Positions 29,063 through 38,179 of a stretch of DNA of 64,000 bases are shown here, one piece after another. The notes beneath the pieces are model-generated. The model made no database searches and was not told where the DNA came from. It worked only from the letters and a program-made list of their open reading frames with translations. A program made the position numbers and the translations under genes. Numbering within the stretch: the stretch's first letter is position 1; the number at the start of each line of letters is the position of its first letter. Origin of the DNA: Xenorhabdus szentirmaii DSM 16338 (lineage in GTDB: Bacteria; Pseudomonadota; Gammaproteobacteria; Enterobacterales; Enterobacteriaceae); assembly GCF_002632585.1 (NCBI RefSeq), contig NZ_NIBV01000003.1:224612-288611 (forward strand), read 5' to 3'.

Positions 29063-29407
29063 ATGTCTGATAAATGGTACACATATACGATAAGCGCAAT
29101 AGATTATCGCTGGGAATTACTGCCAACGGTAGAAGAAACTCTTACCAAATTAGTATCATCGGAAGATGATAAACGGGAATATGAAAATAAAACATTTCGC
29201 TCTCTCAGTGAATTTTTAGCCGACTGGAAAGAAGCCAGAGCAATAGCTGACGACTGGGAAGGGGATTTTGTTAAAGGGCCATGCGTTTTTTGTGTTCCGA
29301 ATGATATTGCATTTCGCTACGGATTTGTCTGGAAACAACGCAACAATGGGTTGACTTTTGTCATCAGCCCTGTGGAGCTGCCTCACCTCAATGAATTCGC
29401 CTATTAA
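29063..29407 (+). CDS. hypothetical protein, 114 residues
   Basis: A strong AAGGAGG ribosome site lies 6-7 bases before the ATG, which supports a real gene. The product is acidic, soluble and Trp-rich (DKWYTYTISAIDYRWELLP, FLADWKEARAIADDWEGDF, FCVPNDIAFRYGFVWKQRNNG). No signal peptide or membrane segment. I do not recognise the family. Its position at the end of the toxin/adhesin island and its small acidic nature fit an orphan immunity protein, but this is only a guess. Confidence 0.65.
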   Translation: MSDKWYTYTISAIDYRWELLPTVEETLTKLVSSEDDKREYENKTFRSLSEFLADWKEARAIADDWEGDFVKGPCVFCVPNDIAFRYGFVWKQRNNGLTFVISPVELPHLNEFAY

Positions 29408-29469
29408 TAGCTGGGTCTTAAAAAATGAAGATGAATATAGAATTCCAATAAAACGAATAAGCTGAAAAT

Positions 29470-29493
29470 GGTCCCAATTCTGACATTGGGATC
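29470..29493. terminator. bidirectional hairpin between small gene and virB4
   Basis: GGTCCCAAT and ATTGGGATC pair over nine positions (one G-T) around loop TCTGAC. It lies between two converging genes, so it may stop transcription from both. Confidence 0.5.
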
Positions 29494-29525
29494 CTGCTAT
29501 TATTCGTTCTCAACGAGTCAAATGA

Positions 29526-30104
29526 TCAGCCCGTTTCTTTTTCCATACTGAGTTTTACAACATTCCCCCTCAACCCCCGCGCAATATCCATTTTTCTGGC
29601 GACGAAAACAGCAGCTTCCAGTTCACTGCACTGATGCTCCCGCATCAATGCCCTACGCTCGGCTTTTTCTTCTTTTTCCGTCATGCCCAGAGCCAGATAG
29701 AGGCTCGGTGGCACCACCCGAAACAAGGCTTCAATTTTCTTCGCCAGCACCACGCCTTCGGTATAACAGCGGGGTAATTTACTGGCAGAAAGCAGCACCG
29801 CCTTTTGTTCTTCCGTCAGCTTCTTGAAACGGGCGATTTGTTCCACTTCATCCGGTGGCATGGTGAGACACAACCACCATTCAGCCATATTCAGCATCTT
29901 TTCGGCGGTATCCGGATAATCCGCCAGGTTTTGCGTGGCGAGCCACAGCCAGGCACCGAGTTTACGCCACATTTTCACCACCTTGGTCATATACGGCGAT
30001 AACAGCGGGTTGGTGGTGGTGATATGGCCTTCGTCAATCACCAGTTGTAGTTCCCTGTCCTGATACTGATCCCGTTCGGCCAGGTTATTGACTTTGTTTA
30101 TGAG
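29526..30104 (-). pseudogene. VirB4/TraC-like conjugation ATPase, C-terminal fragment
   Basis: 193 codons in frame up to the IS edge. It begins LINKVNNLAERDQYQDRELQ and contains the Walker B motif LVIDEGH, followed by YMTKVVKMWRKLGAWLWLATQN and NMAEWWLCLTMPPDEVEQIARF, all diagnostic of the TIGR03744 VirB4 family. The N-terminal fragment is at 31543-33747. Removing the intervening 1438 bp joins the parts in frame (927 residues), the family length. Alone, this fragment lacks Walker A. A start at 30041 (GTG) would give 171 residues but no function. Confidence 0.9.
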
Positions 30105-30246
30105 GAATGTAATGAACGCATCCCAACCACGTAACCCTCGGTACTATGCTGAAATTGAGAGGTAAGGTGTGGATCCTCTCAGATTTCCGGCCTTATAGTG
30201 CCTAAATGAGAAGCCTGTTGCTCTCTGATAACTGGAGGATCCACTC

Positions 30247-31266
30247 ATGAAATATACGCCTGTTGGCGTCGATATCGCAAAGTATCTGATGCAAATTCAT
30301 TTCGTTGATGAATATACCGGTGAAATCATTGATAAACAGCTACGACGACGGGATTTTTTGACTTTTTTCAGCAACCGGGATCCTTGTCTGATTGGTATGG
30401 AAGCGTGTGGTGGTGCCCACTATTGGGCACGGGAGCTGAAAAAGTTAGGGCATGAAGTTCATTTGCTTCAGGCCAAATTTGTTAAAGCTTTTCGTATAGG
30501 TAACAAAAACGATGTCATGGATGCCAGGGCAATCTGGATGGCCGTTCAGCAACCGGGTAAACCCGTCGCTATCAAAAATGAAGAACAACAAACCCTACTT
30601 TCTGTGCACCGGATGCGTACTCAGTTAGTGAAATTCAGAACCGCGCAAATTAATGCATTGCATGGATTGTTACTGGAATTTGGTGAGACAGTGCATAAGG
30701 GGCGGGCATCGTTAGACAAAGCGATACCCGAGGTGCTTGAGCGGTTAAGGATAACACTCTCCCCCTTCCTGATCAGCCTGATTGAAGAGCAATATTATCG
30801 CCTGAGTGAACTTGATAAAGAAATTGACGGTCTGGAAAAACAATTGACTGAGTGGGCAAATCAGCATGCGGATTGTCAGCGGATCATGAAAATTCCGGGT
30901 GTGGGTGTTCTGATTGCTACAGCAGCCATCGCTACGATGGGGGATCCCACTGCTTTCCGTTCAGGCCGGGAGTTTTCCGCCTATCTGGGCTTGGTTCCCC
31001 GGCAAACAGGAACAGGTGGCCGGGTTAAGTTACTGGGCATCAGTAAACGTGGGGATGCGTATCTCAGGACGCTGTTTATCCATGGCGCCAGAGTCGCCAC
31101 GTTATGCACGAAAACACCGCCCCAGTGGGTAAGCGAACTGAAAAAACGACGTCCGGTTAGTGTTGCGATTGTCGGGATGGCGAATAAACTGGCTCGCACG
31201 GTCTGGGCACTGATTGCTCATCAACGGGAATATGAAAAAGATTACGTCAGTGTCAGGCCTTATTGA
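30247..31266 (+). CDS. IS110-family transposase (copy 1)
   Basis: 339 residues. N-terminal DEDD (RuvC-like) domain: VGVDIAK (Asp9), CLIGMEACGG (Glu) and KNDVMDARAI (Asp). C-terminal Transposase_20 domain: IPGVGVLIATAAIATMGDP, FSAYLGLVPRQ and ISKRGDAYLRTLFIHGAR. A GGAGG-like site (CTGGAGGATCCACTC) precedes the ATG. IS110 recombinases insert and excise the element guided by an RNA encoded in the element. It differs from copy 2 at two residues (GDAYLRT versus GDTYLRT, and VSVRPY versus VSIRPY). Probably active. Confidence 0.95.
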   Translation: MKYTPVGVDIAKYLMQIHFVDEYTGEIIDKQLRRRDFLTFFSNRDPCLIGMEACGGAHYWARELKKLGHEVHLLQAKFVKAFRIGNKNDVMDARAIWMAVQQPGKPVAIKNEEQQTLLSVHRMRTQLVKFRTAQINALHGLLLEFGETVHKGRASLDKAIPEVLERLRITLSPFLISLIEEQYYRLSELDKEIDGLEKQLTEWANQHADCQRIMKIPGVGVLIATAAIATMGDPTAFRSGREFSAYLGLVPRQTGTGGRVKLLGISKRGDAYLRTLFIHGARVATLCTKTPPQWVSELKKRRPVSVAIVGMANKLARTVWALIAHQREYEKDYVSVRPY

Positions 31267-31526
31267 GGTATTTCACAGATAAAAATTTACTTCAACTTAA
31301 TTAAAAAAGACGAATACAGAAAGATTGCTGAGGCAAGAGTTATGATGACAACGAAAGGTGAGACCGTGACTTGCTAAACCTGAATGGTCACCAGAGCGTC
31401 AAGCTCGTTCGAGGAATAAGGCGCAGGTCAGCGGATTACATCGAGGCCCGCAGTATTAGCTGTAACAAGGCCGAATATAGAGCTGCAATCTACCTTCAAT
31501 GTCACAATAACTTTTGTCTTGCAAAC
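31267..31526 (+). ncRNA. candidate bridge RNA region of IS copy 1
   Basis: About 260 bp between the transposase stop and the right inverted repeat. In IS1111-type elements the bridge RNA is encoded downstream of the recombinase, so this is where it should lie. Short self-complementary stretches are visible (for example around 31395-31425), but I could not assign target and donor loops. Existence is inferred from family knowledge only. Confidence 0.35.
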
Positions 31527-31542
31527 GGGATGCGTTCATATA

Positions 31543-33747
31543 GGAAACCATTGCCAGTGCCATCTGGGCCGAGTAGTTCTCCCGCGCCAGTGTGCCTAAA
31601 TCAATCAGGGTGACATCCACTTCCGGCCACGGCGTACCGGGACGGTTAAACAGTTCTCCCTCGAACCCCTGGGTAAACATCGACATGGCACTGGCCATTT
31701 CATCTGCCCGTGCCCGCCGGTGTGCAGTAATTAAAGGCTGCCCGTGCTCATCCTGCTGGTGATTACGGGCGATGGCATAAAGGGCATTTTGTAAGTCTGA
31801 CGCCACCATCTGGCGGGACTCCGCAAAGCTGGTCTGGGCCGCCTGCATAATGGCTTCACGGATAAGTCCCCGATCAGAGCGGGTCAGGCGCTCTTCCTCT
31901 CTTTTTTCCCCGCCGGTGATCATCAGCCGGGCAGCAATTTCCATTTCCCCCAGGATATCACGCTGTTCATCCCCCTCCTCTTCCGGTTGCTCATCCGTAT
32001 CAGGAATATCGATTTCATGAATGCGCAATTGCCTGGGGCTGAGTTGCAACAACTGATGCGCATCGGCGAACAGCGCCAGACTGACGCCACAGCCCGGTCT
32101 GATGCCAATTTTATTGACGGTCAGCCCCAGACTTTCGTAATAATCGGCCAGCAGACCAAAACTGTTGCCCGCCTCCACAATAAACAGGCGCGGCCGATGT
32201 ATGGCCATTAACTGGATAAGTGAGGCACACAGGGTGGCGGATTTGCCTGCGCCTGTCGGGCCAAACAGCAATAAGTGAGCATTCTGGGTGCGGTCGTGTT
32301 TGTTCATCGGATCAAAGGTCAATGGCGCCCCGCCCCGGTTAAAAAAACTGAACCCCGGGTGCCCGGTGCCGGTTGAACGGCCGGTGACCGGCAATAATCC
32401 GGCCAGATGCTGCACCCAGGTCAGACGGCTGTACCAGTGCTTTTTGTCTTTCTGCGGGTTAAAACACATCGGCAGTGCCCGTAACCAGGCATTCAGCGGG
32501 GAGACACTGAATTCGGGCCGGACAGGCTGTAATCCCGCGGTCAGCAGGGTAGAGGATAACTGATGCACCCGATGATTCAGGTCAGCCAACTCTTTGCCTC
32601 GCACCAGAAAGGTCAGTGCGCTGCGGTACAGTTTATGCCGTCGCCCCAGCAACGCTTTGACTTCCTGCACATCCTGCCGGACGCGCAGCGATTCGGTATT
32701 TTCCCCCACGGCATTTTTCGCCAGCCGGGTAAAGTCCTCTTCCAGCCTGTCCTGTGCCTGCGCCACAATCGTCAGCGTTACCACGGTGCCTTCCGGCATC
32801 ATATCCATCAGAGCATTGATATTGTCGCCCCGTTTCACTTCCCCGGTCAGTGTACCCGGTTCGGGCGGACGGCGCAGGCGCTCAACCGGAATGGCTTTAT
32901 GGGGCAGATGGTCAAACCACCAGACGCCTGCCTCGGGATCAGACACCGGCGGGGTAAACCACAGGCTTTCGGCAAAATCATGGTTGACGGGGAGATCCGA
33001 TTGTGAGGGCATTTCATAACTGGCTGTGTGATAAAAGTCGGCTTTGCCCATTCCCCAATCCGGGGCCGGATTAAAGTGACGTAACAGCCAGTGGTGGATC
33101 TGTCCGCCATGTTGGCGGCAGGCTATCACACCGGCAGACGCCAGCGACGAAACCAGCCGTTCACAGACCTGATTGAGTGCGGCCACCGGCGATAAGGTGA
33201 GGTTATTGGCCTGAGATTTTTGCGCCGGCAGCCAGCGGTAAACCACCATGCGGGTCTGGCGTTGCTGCCCCCGCCATGGCTGACCGGTGATTAAACTGTC
33301 CTGAAATATCCCGTCCGGCCGGGCAATGCTGCTCAGGTGGCGTTCTGATTCTGCCAGAAAGGCGTCAGTAAAGGCCGAGCCTTGTGCCCACGGTTTCACA
33401 TAGTGCCGCAGGGTATTGAGATACGCGGCGGGATCATCTTCATCCTGACAAAAGAACTGCACCACCCATGGCGAGATATCGTCTTCTTCCAGACTGTCCT
33501 GAATGGCATCTTCCAGCTGATCCCGGATTTCAATCAACCGCTCAGCGGGACGGCCTTCGGTGGCGATGGGTTCAATGCGGTAGACGGCCCCCACGGAAAT
33601 GCCGTCATCCAATAACAAACATTGCCCGTCTTCCAGATATTCCACCCAGGGCAGGTAATCGATGATGGAGGGGTTGGCATGGTAAATCGCCGCCTCATCC
33701 GCCTCATGCAGCTTGCCGGGGCGGTTCAGTGCCTTGAGGATATCCAT
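31543..33747 (-). pseudogene. VirB4/TraC-like conjugation ATPase, N-terminal fragment
   Basis: 735 codons to the IS edge; translation then runs 28 codons into the IS before stopping (frame 31456-33747, 763 residues). It has the TIGR03744 N-terminal domain (LPWVEYLEDGQCLLLDDGISVGAVY) and Walker A GPTGAGKSATLCA near residue 493. Walker B lies in the other fragment. VirB4 powers pilus and DNA-transport machinery and is essential for conjugation in every studied type IV system, so the split should disable self-transfer. The ATG overlaps the stop of the upstream lipoprotein gene. Confidence 0.93.
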
Positions 33748-34148
33748 TACTGTGCCTCCGTGCGTTCACCCGGCAGGGCATACTGTACCTGGCTGTAAAA
33801 CGGGAATACCGTGCTGTAGCCCGGTATCGGCGTATTGCCGGCAACCAGATGGGGATAGATGTACATCACCATATCGGGATTGGGCAATCGGGGAAATGGC
33901 TGGCTGATTTCCTGCGCGGCTGAACGACTATAGTGATAAGGTTCTTTCAGTGCCCTGCGCCGTTCAGCCGGCGTTAATGCCCGGCGCAACGTTTGCCTTG
34001 CTGAGGTTGCCCTGTGCCCCGCCTTGTTCCCCTGCCACATCGCCAGCACCGTCTGCTCCCCGGCAGGCAGTAAGGTCTCTTTCGACGTCGAACAGCCGGC
34101 CAGTAACCCGGCCAGACACACGACCCAGCCCCAGTTTATTTTTCGCAT
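33747..34148 (-). CDS. conjugal transfer lipoprotein, TIGR03751 family
   Basis: 133 residues with a lipoprotein signal (VVCLAGLLAGCST, Cys19). Conserved blocks GEQTVLAMWQGN, YSRSAAQEISQPFPRLPNPDMVMYIYPHL and PIPGYSTVFPFYSQVQYALPGE identify the family. By analogy with VirB7/TraV it is an outer-membrane core lipoprotein of the type IV secretion complex. Overlaps virB4 by one base pair and the preceding small gene by 13. Confidence 0.92.
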   Translation of the reverse strand: MRKINWGWVVCLAGLLAGCSTSKETLLPAGEQTVLAMWQGNKAGHRATSARQTLRRALTPAERRRALKEPYHYSRSAAQEISQPFPRLPNPDMVMYIYPHLVAGNTPIPGYSTVFPFYSQVQYALPGERTEAQ

Positions 34149-34492
34149 GCAACACGCTCCGTTATGCCTAGGGGGGTAAAGGTGGCAAATTCCGGGTGCA
34201 CCGCCAGCTCAGATAAGGTAAAGGGCAGAGTCTCCCACTGTTCAGACTGCGCTTCAGCATTACCGGCAACCTGTGCCTGCCACTGGTTTTCCGTCAGACG
34301 AAACACCGTTACATCACCGTCTCCCAGTTCCCAGCATGCCTGACCCACAGAGAGATATAACCGGCGTGCTTTTTTACGCACAGCGCGCCAGTAAAGCTGA
34401 ACGGGCACGGGTTCAGAACGTGATGTGATATTGACCCGCAGGCAATAAGGCTGACCAGCACTGAACAGCCATTGAGAAGAAGATGTTTCCAT
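34136..34492 (-). CDS. hypothetical protein within the transfer operon, 118 residues
   Basis: A soluble protein without signal peptide, with beta-type segments (YCLRVNITSRSEPVPVQLYW, LYLSVGQACWELGDGDVTVF). It is wedged between the TIGR03752 and TIGR03751 genes and overlaps both, so it is translated with them. Most ICEs of this family have no gene here as far as I recall, so it may be a lineage-specific addition. Function unknown. Confidence 0.7.
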   Translation of the reverse strand: METSSSQWLFSAGQPYCLRVNITSRSEPVPVQLYWRAVRKKARRLYLSVGQACWELGDGDVTVFRLTENQWQAQVAGNAEAQSEQWETLPFTLSELAVHPEFATFTPLGITERVACEK

Positions 34493-35910
34493 TAATCTAA
34501 GGCTTCCTGATGTTGTCGGGCGGATTCACTGAAACCGTAGCGCACTTTACGGCCTTTCGTTTCGTAATCAATTGCCAGGCTTTGGGTGATATGCACCACA
34601 ACACGGGCACCGGGCGGGACATAAACTGCATCGAACGTCTGACTGTAACGCTGTTTAAGCCAGTCACTCATGTCCTTCATACCGCCGGACAGCGCTTTGC
34701 CCAGTGCTGCCTGCCCGGCATTGCCCGTTAACGCCGTGGTGAGCCCACCAGTGCCGTTGGTCTGGGCGGTTTGCTGACTGTTGTTCAACGCATCGCCGGC
34801 CGAGTTCATGGCTGAGAGGGCAAACAGGGTCGGCAGATAAGTGCCGGCATTGGATTTACGCTCTCCACTGATGCAGGGAATGCCGTTTTCATCGGACAGC
34901 CAGCCGATATTACCGGTTTTTTGCCCGCGGCTCGGCACGGTGCGCACGGTGCCATCCTGAAACACAAAGGTGATGGAATTGACCTGACCGCGCACGCAGG
35001 AAAGCGTCCAGTCCCCACTGGCCGAACCGGACACCACCGCCCCTTCCACCTCCGGCAGCTCAATGCCGTTGGCGGTCAGGTTGTCTTTGCCGATAAGGAT
35101 TTTAAACGGATAGGGGTCAGTCACCGTGCCATTGACCGGCACCCGACCTAATAACGCGGTCATCGCCTGACTGCCGGTTAACGTGGCATTTTCCGGCACG
35201 GTATAGACGGGTTTGTCATTTTCTTCCTTAAACGATAGATGTTGAACTGAGGCACTTTGGGGTGGGTTCTGTCCGGCGGCGGACTGTTCACTTAAAAATG
35301 AAGTCGGGAAGGCGGCGGTGGCTTTGCCGTTGCTCATGGCCTGAATATCGGCCGGTTTTTCATCCGCTGGGGTTATCCAGATAAGTTCATCCTGCCCCCT
35401 GACGGCATTGGTTGCATAGGGGTTACCGCCCAGCCCAAGCGGTATCGGACTGTCCTGCCCAGTCAGGGGGGTTGCATTCAGCCGCTCGGTCAGTAAATCC
35501 ATCTGTGCCAGCAATCCCTGCTGTTCATCCTGTAATTCACGCTGGCGCTGTTCATCGGCCTGCCGGATAGTGGCAACCGCGGCATCTATCTGATCGGCAA
35601 CATCGTGACGCTGATTTTTTAACTGGTCATTTTCTTTCAGGATATCGGCATTCTGCCGGCTTAAACGCTGTTGCTCTGCCCGCACTTTATTGAGAGTACC
35701 GACCAGTGTTCGCAGGGTATCTTCCGGCGTATCCCCGCCGACCCCCAGCGCCTGTAACTCCTCCGGTGACAACGTGGCCAGCACTGTATTTTGGGGCGCA
35801 TTGGATGCGGAGCTGTCTGTTGAATGGCAACTTTTGATGCCGATAAACCCGCCGATAACCAGCACCGCCGGTACTAATATTTTCACCAGCGGGTTGGACT
35901 TAACCTGCAT
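34492..35910 (-). CDS. TraB/VirB10-like protein, TIGR03752 family
   Basis: 472 residues from the ATG at 35908-35910, chosen for the GGGAGG site just upstream. One membrane segment at about residues 8-26 (VKILVPAVLVIGGFIGI), a coiled coil at about 70-140, then a VirB10-type beta-barrel domain (YPFKILIGKDNLTANGIELPEVEGAVVSG, FVFQDGTVRTVPSR) and a C-terminal PPGARVVVHITQSLAIDYE. VirB10-type proteins span the envelope and sense ATPase energy. Core component of the transfer apparatus. Confidence 0.92.
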   Translation of the reverse strand: MQVKSNPLVKILVPAVLVIGGFIGIKSCHSTDSSASNAPQNTVLATLSPEELQALGVGGDTPEDTLRTLVGTLNKVRAEQQRLSRQNADILKENDQLKNQRHDVADQIDAAVATIRQADEQRQRELQDEQQGLLAQMDLLTERLNATPLTGQDSPIPLGLGGNPYATNAVRGQDELIWITPADEKPADIQAMSNGKATAAFPTSFLSEQSAAGQNPPQSASVQHLSFKEENDKPVYTVPENATLTGSQAMTALLGRVPVNGTVTDPYPFKILIGKDNLTANGIELPEVEGAVVSGSASGDWTLSCVRGQVNSITFVFQDGTVRTVPSRGQKTGNIGWLSDENGIPCISGERKSNAGTYLPTLFALSAMNSAGDALNNSQQTAQTNGTGGLTTALTGNAGQAALGKALSGGMKDMSDWLKQRYSQTFDAVYVPPGARVVVHITQSLAIDYETKGRKVRYGFSESARQHQEALD

Positions 35911-36733
35911 GCTGGCCTCCCGATTTGACTGCAACCGGCTCAGGGATAAAGGCGTTATCCGGCTTCCCCCGAATCACGAGATACAATACTGTGGTATCTT
36001 CCGGTGTACCTGCTTTACCCAGCCAGCGATGCTGAAATGTCGCCGCGACAAACTGCCCCTGTAAGCCCCGTGGGTCAAGCGTGATAGCGTGTTTGGCCGT
36101 ATTGCGCAATTTCAGCGCCACCACGCTATCATCTTGCACGCCCCAGCCTGCCAGCGGGGAAACCGCTACCGGCTCTGATGGATAAAGGGTGGTGATAAAT
36201 TCGGGCAAATGCAGACTGACCGGGCGGATACCCGTGACCGGCTCGACGGTGCGTAAAGGCGCATACAGCTGCTGCGCGGCATAGCGGGTTAACAACACCG
36301 GCACGGGTGCCGATAATTTGGCTTGGCTCTGCGAAGGGGATTTTTCGACTGACACAGTCGACTTTTCATCCGAATAAATCAGGCGTACCGGCTCGGTCGG
36401 AGCCGTTTTGGCGGTACGGATATCCAGCAGGATAATTTCGCCGTTTTCGCTGTCCTGCAATTGCAGACGGGTCGGCGAAAAAGACTGGCGGGCTTTCAGG
36501 TAAATCGCCCCACCGGCACTTTGTACCCGCAGTTTATCACTGAGTGACGGGGGCACGCCGACACGCATATTCCGGTCAGCAAAAATAATCCGCTCCTGAC
36601 CGACTTTCAGCGTCACTGATAACGGAATGCGTTCCCATTTCATCAGTTCATCCGCCTTGGTCCCTACGCTGAACCCCAAAAGGCTAACCAGCCCCAGCCA
36701 GAAACCGGCTGAATAAGCGAGATATCTTCTCAT
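35900..36733 (-). CDS. TraK/VirB9-like protein, TIGR03749 family
   Basis: 277 residues from the ATG at 36731-36733, which overlaps the upstream stop as ATGA and gives a signal peptide (GFWLGLVSLLGFSVGTKA). Blocks WERIPLSVTLKVGQERIIFADRNMRVGVP and IYLKARQSFSPTRLQLQDSENGEIILLDI match the family. It should form the outer-membrane core with the lipoprotein and the VirB10-like protein. Operon member, overlapping the next start. Confidence 0.92.
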   Translation of the reverse strand: MRRYLAYSAGFWLGLVSLLGFSVGTKADELMKWERIPLSVTLKVGQERIIFADRNMRVGVPPSLSDKLRVQSAGGAIYLKARQSFSPTRLQLQDSENGEIILLDIRTAKTAPTEPVRLIYSDEKSTVSVEKSPSQSQAKLSAPVPVLLTRYAAQQLYAPLRTVEPVTGIRPVSLHLPEFITTLYPSEPVAVSPLAGWGVQDDSVVALKLRNTAKHAITLDPRGLQGQFVAATFQHRWLGKAGTPEDTTVLYLVIRGKPDNAFIPEPVAVKSGGQHAG

Positions 36734-37386
36734 TGAAACACGCCCTTTTTCTCTTCCACAGGTTGCGGCATCGCTTCCAGACGCTGTGGCATCCCGTCGT
36801 AGCAATCCAGCGCCAGACCAAAGGGGTTACGCTCCGCATCCCCCTCCCAGCGCACCACTTTCAGGGGATAGCGTACCAGCGCCCGTTTGACCGGCTCTGC
36901 GTGATAATACTCATCAGCCACCAAATCCAGCCGCACCACCCAGTTATCCCGGTTACGCACGGTCACACTGCGCGTCCCATAGCCCCGACCGGGAATTTCA
37001 TACACCACCCGCACCCGATCGAGCAGTTCACCACTGTCGGCACGGGTTCGGGCATCTTTGTTCAGAAAATCCTGACAGGCGGGGGTCAGATAAGGCGACA
37101 GGGCCGCAATTTTCGCCGGATAATCCTGTGCGCCGTTCTTCGGCCAGGCATTCAGTTGCTGGAAAAGATAAAACGCAAAACTGTAGACACTCGGTGCCGG
37201 CACTTCCCACCACGCCCGGGTACTGCCGCTGCGTAAGTCCGGCGGATTATGGATGGTGAGATGGCGCGGTGCCGCCATCCAGCCAGCCAGCGTGATCAGC
37301 AAGACCAGCACCAGCACCCCGCAGGCGAGCCGCAGGGTCAGGATATGCTGGTCCCGGTTTTTCACCGCATGACGGAACCGGCTCAT
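36730..37386 (-). CDS. TraE/VirB8-like protein, TIGR03746 family
   Basis: 218 residues with one N-terminal membrane segment (LACGVLVLVLLITLAGWMAAP). The periplasmic part has LTIHNPPDLRSG, VYSFAFYLFQQLNAWPKNGAQDYPAKI and the late NPFGLALDCYDGMPQRLE. VirB8/TraE-type proteins organise the inner-membrane complex. Its start overlaps the stop of the TIGR03750 gene. Confidence 0.92.
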   Translation of the reverse strand: MSRFRHAVKNRDQHILTLRLACGVLVLVLLITLAGWMAAPRHLTIHNPPDLRSGSTRAWWEVPAPSVYSFAFYLFQQLNAWPKNGAQDYPAKIAALSPYLTPACQDFLNKDARTRADSGELLDRVRVVYEIPGRGYGTRSVTVRNRDNWVVRLDLVADEYYHAEPVKRALVRYPLKVVRWEGDAERNPFGLALDCYDGMPQRLEAMPQPVEEKKGVFQ

Positions 37387-37757
37387 CGCACTTTCCTGTT
37401 GTGATGTACCGGCCTGCTGCGGCGTAATGACCAGCCCTGAGCCGTAATAATCAACGCCGGATCACCAATACCCATCCGGCGTTTCTTTTCTTCCAGTGTC
37501 AGCCAGAGATAATGTTCCGGCTTGCCGCGCTTAAGCTGAGCCAGCCAGCGCCCGCCTGTGCTTACCAGCAACAGCGGCATAACCAGTACACCTGTCGGTA
37601 TCATGACCCAGCCGGCTAACGGGATCAGGGGCAGGCTCAGCATCAGCCCCGACCCCATTCCCAGCAAAGCGGCCAGCCCCATCTCCGGCGTGGTGAATCC
37701 GCGAAATACAACCGGTTCAGCATTTAAGCGATCGGGTAAGAACGGGATTGTCTGCAT
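37383..37757 (-). CDS. TraL/VirB3-like membrane protein, TIGR03750 family
   Basis: 124 residues from the ATG at 37755-37757, preceded by AAGGTG at suitable distance; an in-frame GTG nine bases earlier is possible. FLPDRLNAEPVVFRGFTTPEMG is the family N-terminus, followed by two membrane segments (about 30-75) and a basic C-terminus. Small inner-membrane partner of the VirB4-type ATPase. Confidence 0.92.
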   Translation of the reverse strand: MQTIPFLPDRLNAEPVVFRGFTTPEMGLAALLGMGSGLMLSLPLIPLAGWVMIPTGVLVMPLLLVSTGGRWLAQLKRGKPEHYLWLTLEEKKRRMGIGDPALIITAQGWSLRRSRPVHHNRKVR

Positions 37758-37767
37758 CAGCGTCACC

Positions 37768-38145
37768 TTAAAAAATAATGCCAGCCGATTTCGCCAGCAG
37801 CCAGATCACTGCAACCAGCAGTACCACGCCGACCACGATAATGGATCCAAACTGTGTCCAGGTGGCTTTGCCGTCCCGGACTTCAGAGAAGGTTTCCACC
37901 GCCGCCGAAGCCACTTTAAAAAATGCGACGGCCGAGAGGATTAGCCCGCCAATCACAATGCCATCCTGCGCATAGCCTTTCACCTGTCCCAGTAATCCGC
38001 CGCCACCGCCATTTTTTGGCGGTTCGATAGCCGGCAAATCAGCCCATGCCGATCCACCGGAAAGGCCGGACAACAACAGCACGAAGCTTATTCGGGTGAT
38101 CAGGTTCATACTGAAACGACGGCAACGAGTTAAAATGTGTTTCAT
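37768..38145 (-). CDS. VirB2-like pilin candidate, TIGR03745 family
   Basis: 125 residues with a long signal region (LITRISFVLLLSGLSGGSAWA), a Gly-rich loop (PKNGGGGGLLGQVKGYAQDG) and two membrane segments (IVIGGLILSAVAFFKVA and IIVVGVVLLVAVIWLLA). This two-helix layout after cleavage is that of conjugative pilins. Internal start at 38145 chosen because longer versions place charged residues before the signal. Confidence 0.9.
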   Translation of the reverse strand: MKHILTRCRRFSMNLITRISFVLLLSGLSGGSAWADLPAIEPPKNGGGGGLLGQVKGYAQDGIVIGGLILSAVAFFKVASAAVETFSEVRDGKATWTQFGSIIVVGVVLLVAVIWLLAKSAGIIF

Positions 38146-38179
38146 CGTCAATCTATCCCTTTTCATTGTGTTCATGGCC

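Larger units (their letters stand above)
30105..31541 (+). mobile_element. IS110-family insertion sequence, IS1111-type (copy 1)
   Basis: 1437 bp, inserted in virB4. The ends were set by comparison with the second copy at 62562-63998. Subterminal inverted repeats ATGAACGCATCCC (30112-30124) and GGGATGCGTTCAT (31527-31539) are typical of the IS1111 group. Both copies are flanked by a CT dinucleotide on each side in the same orientation, the core used by the characterised IS110 element IS621. It carries a transposase and about 275 bp of non-coding DNA after it. No longer target duplication is seen. Exact edges are uncertain by 1-2 bases. Confidence 0.9.

Noticed and set aside
31371..31613. 80-codon frame crossing the right end of IS copy 1
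   Set aside because: It runs from non-coding IS DNA into antisense virB4, and a matching frame in copy 2 runs into different flanking sequence, so it is not a gene.
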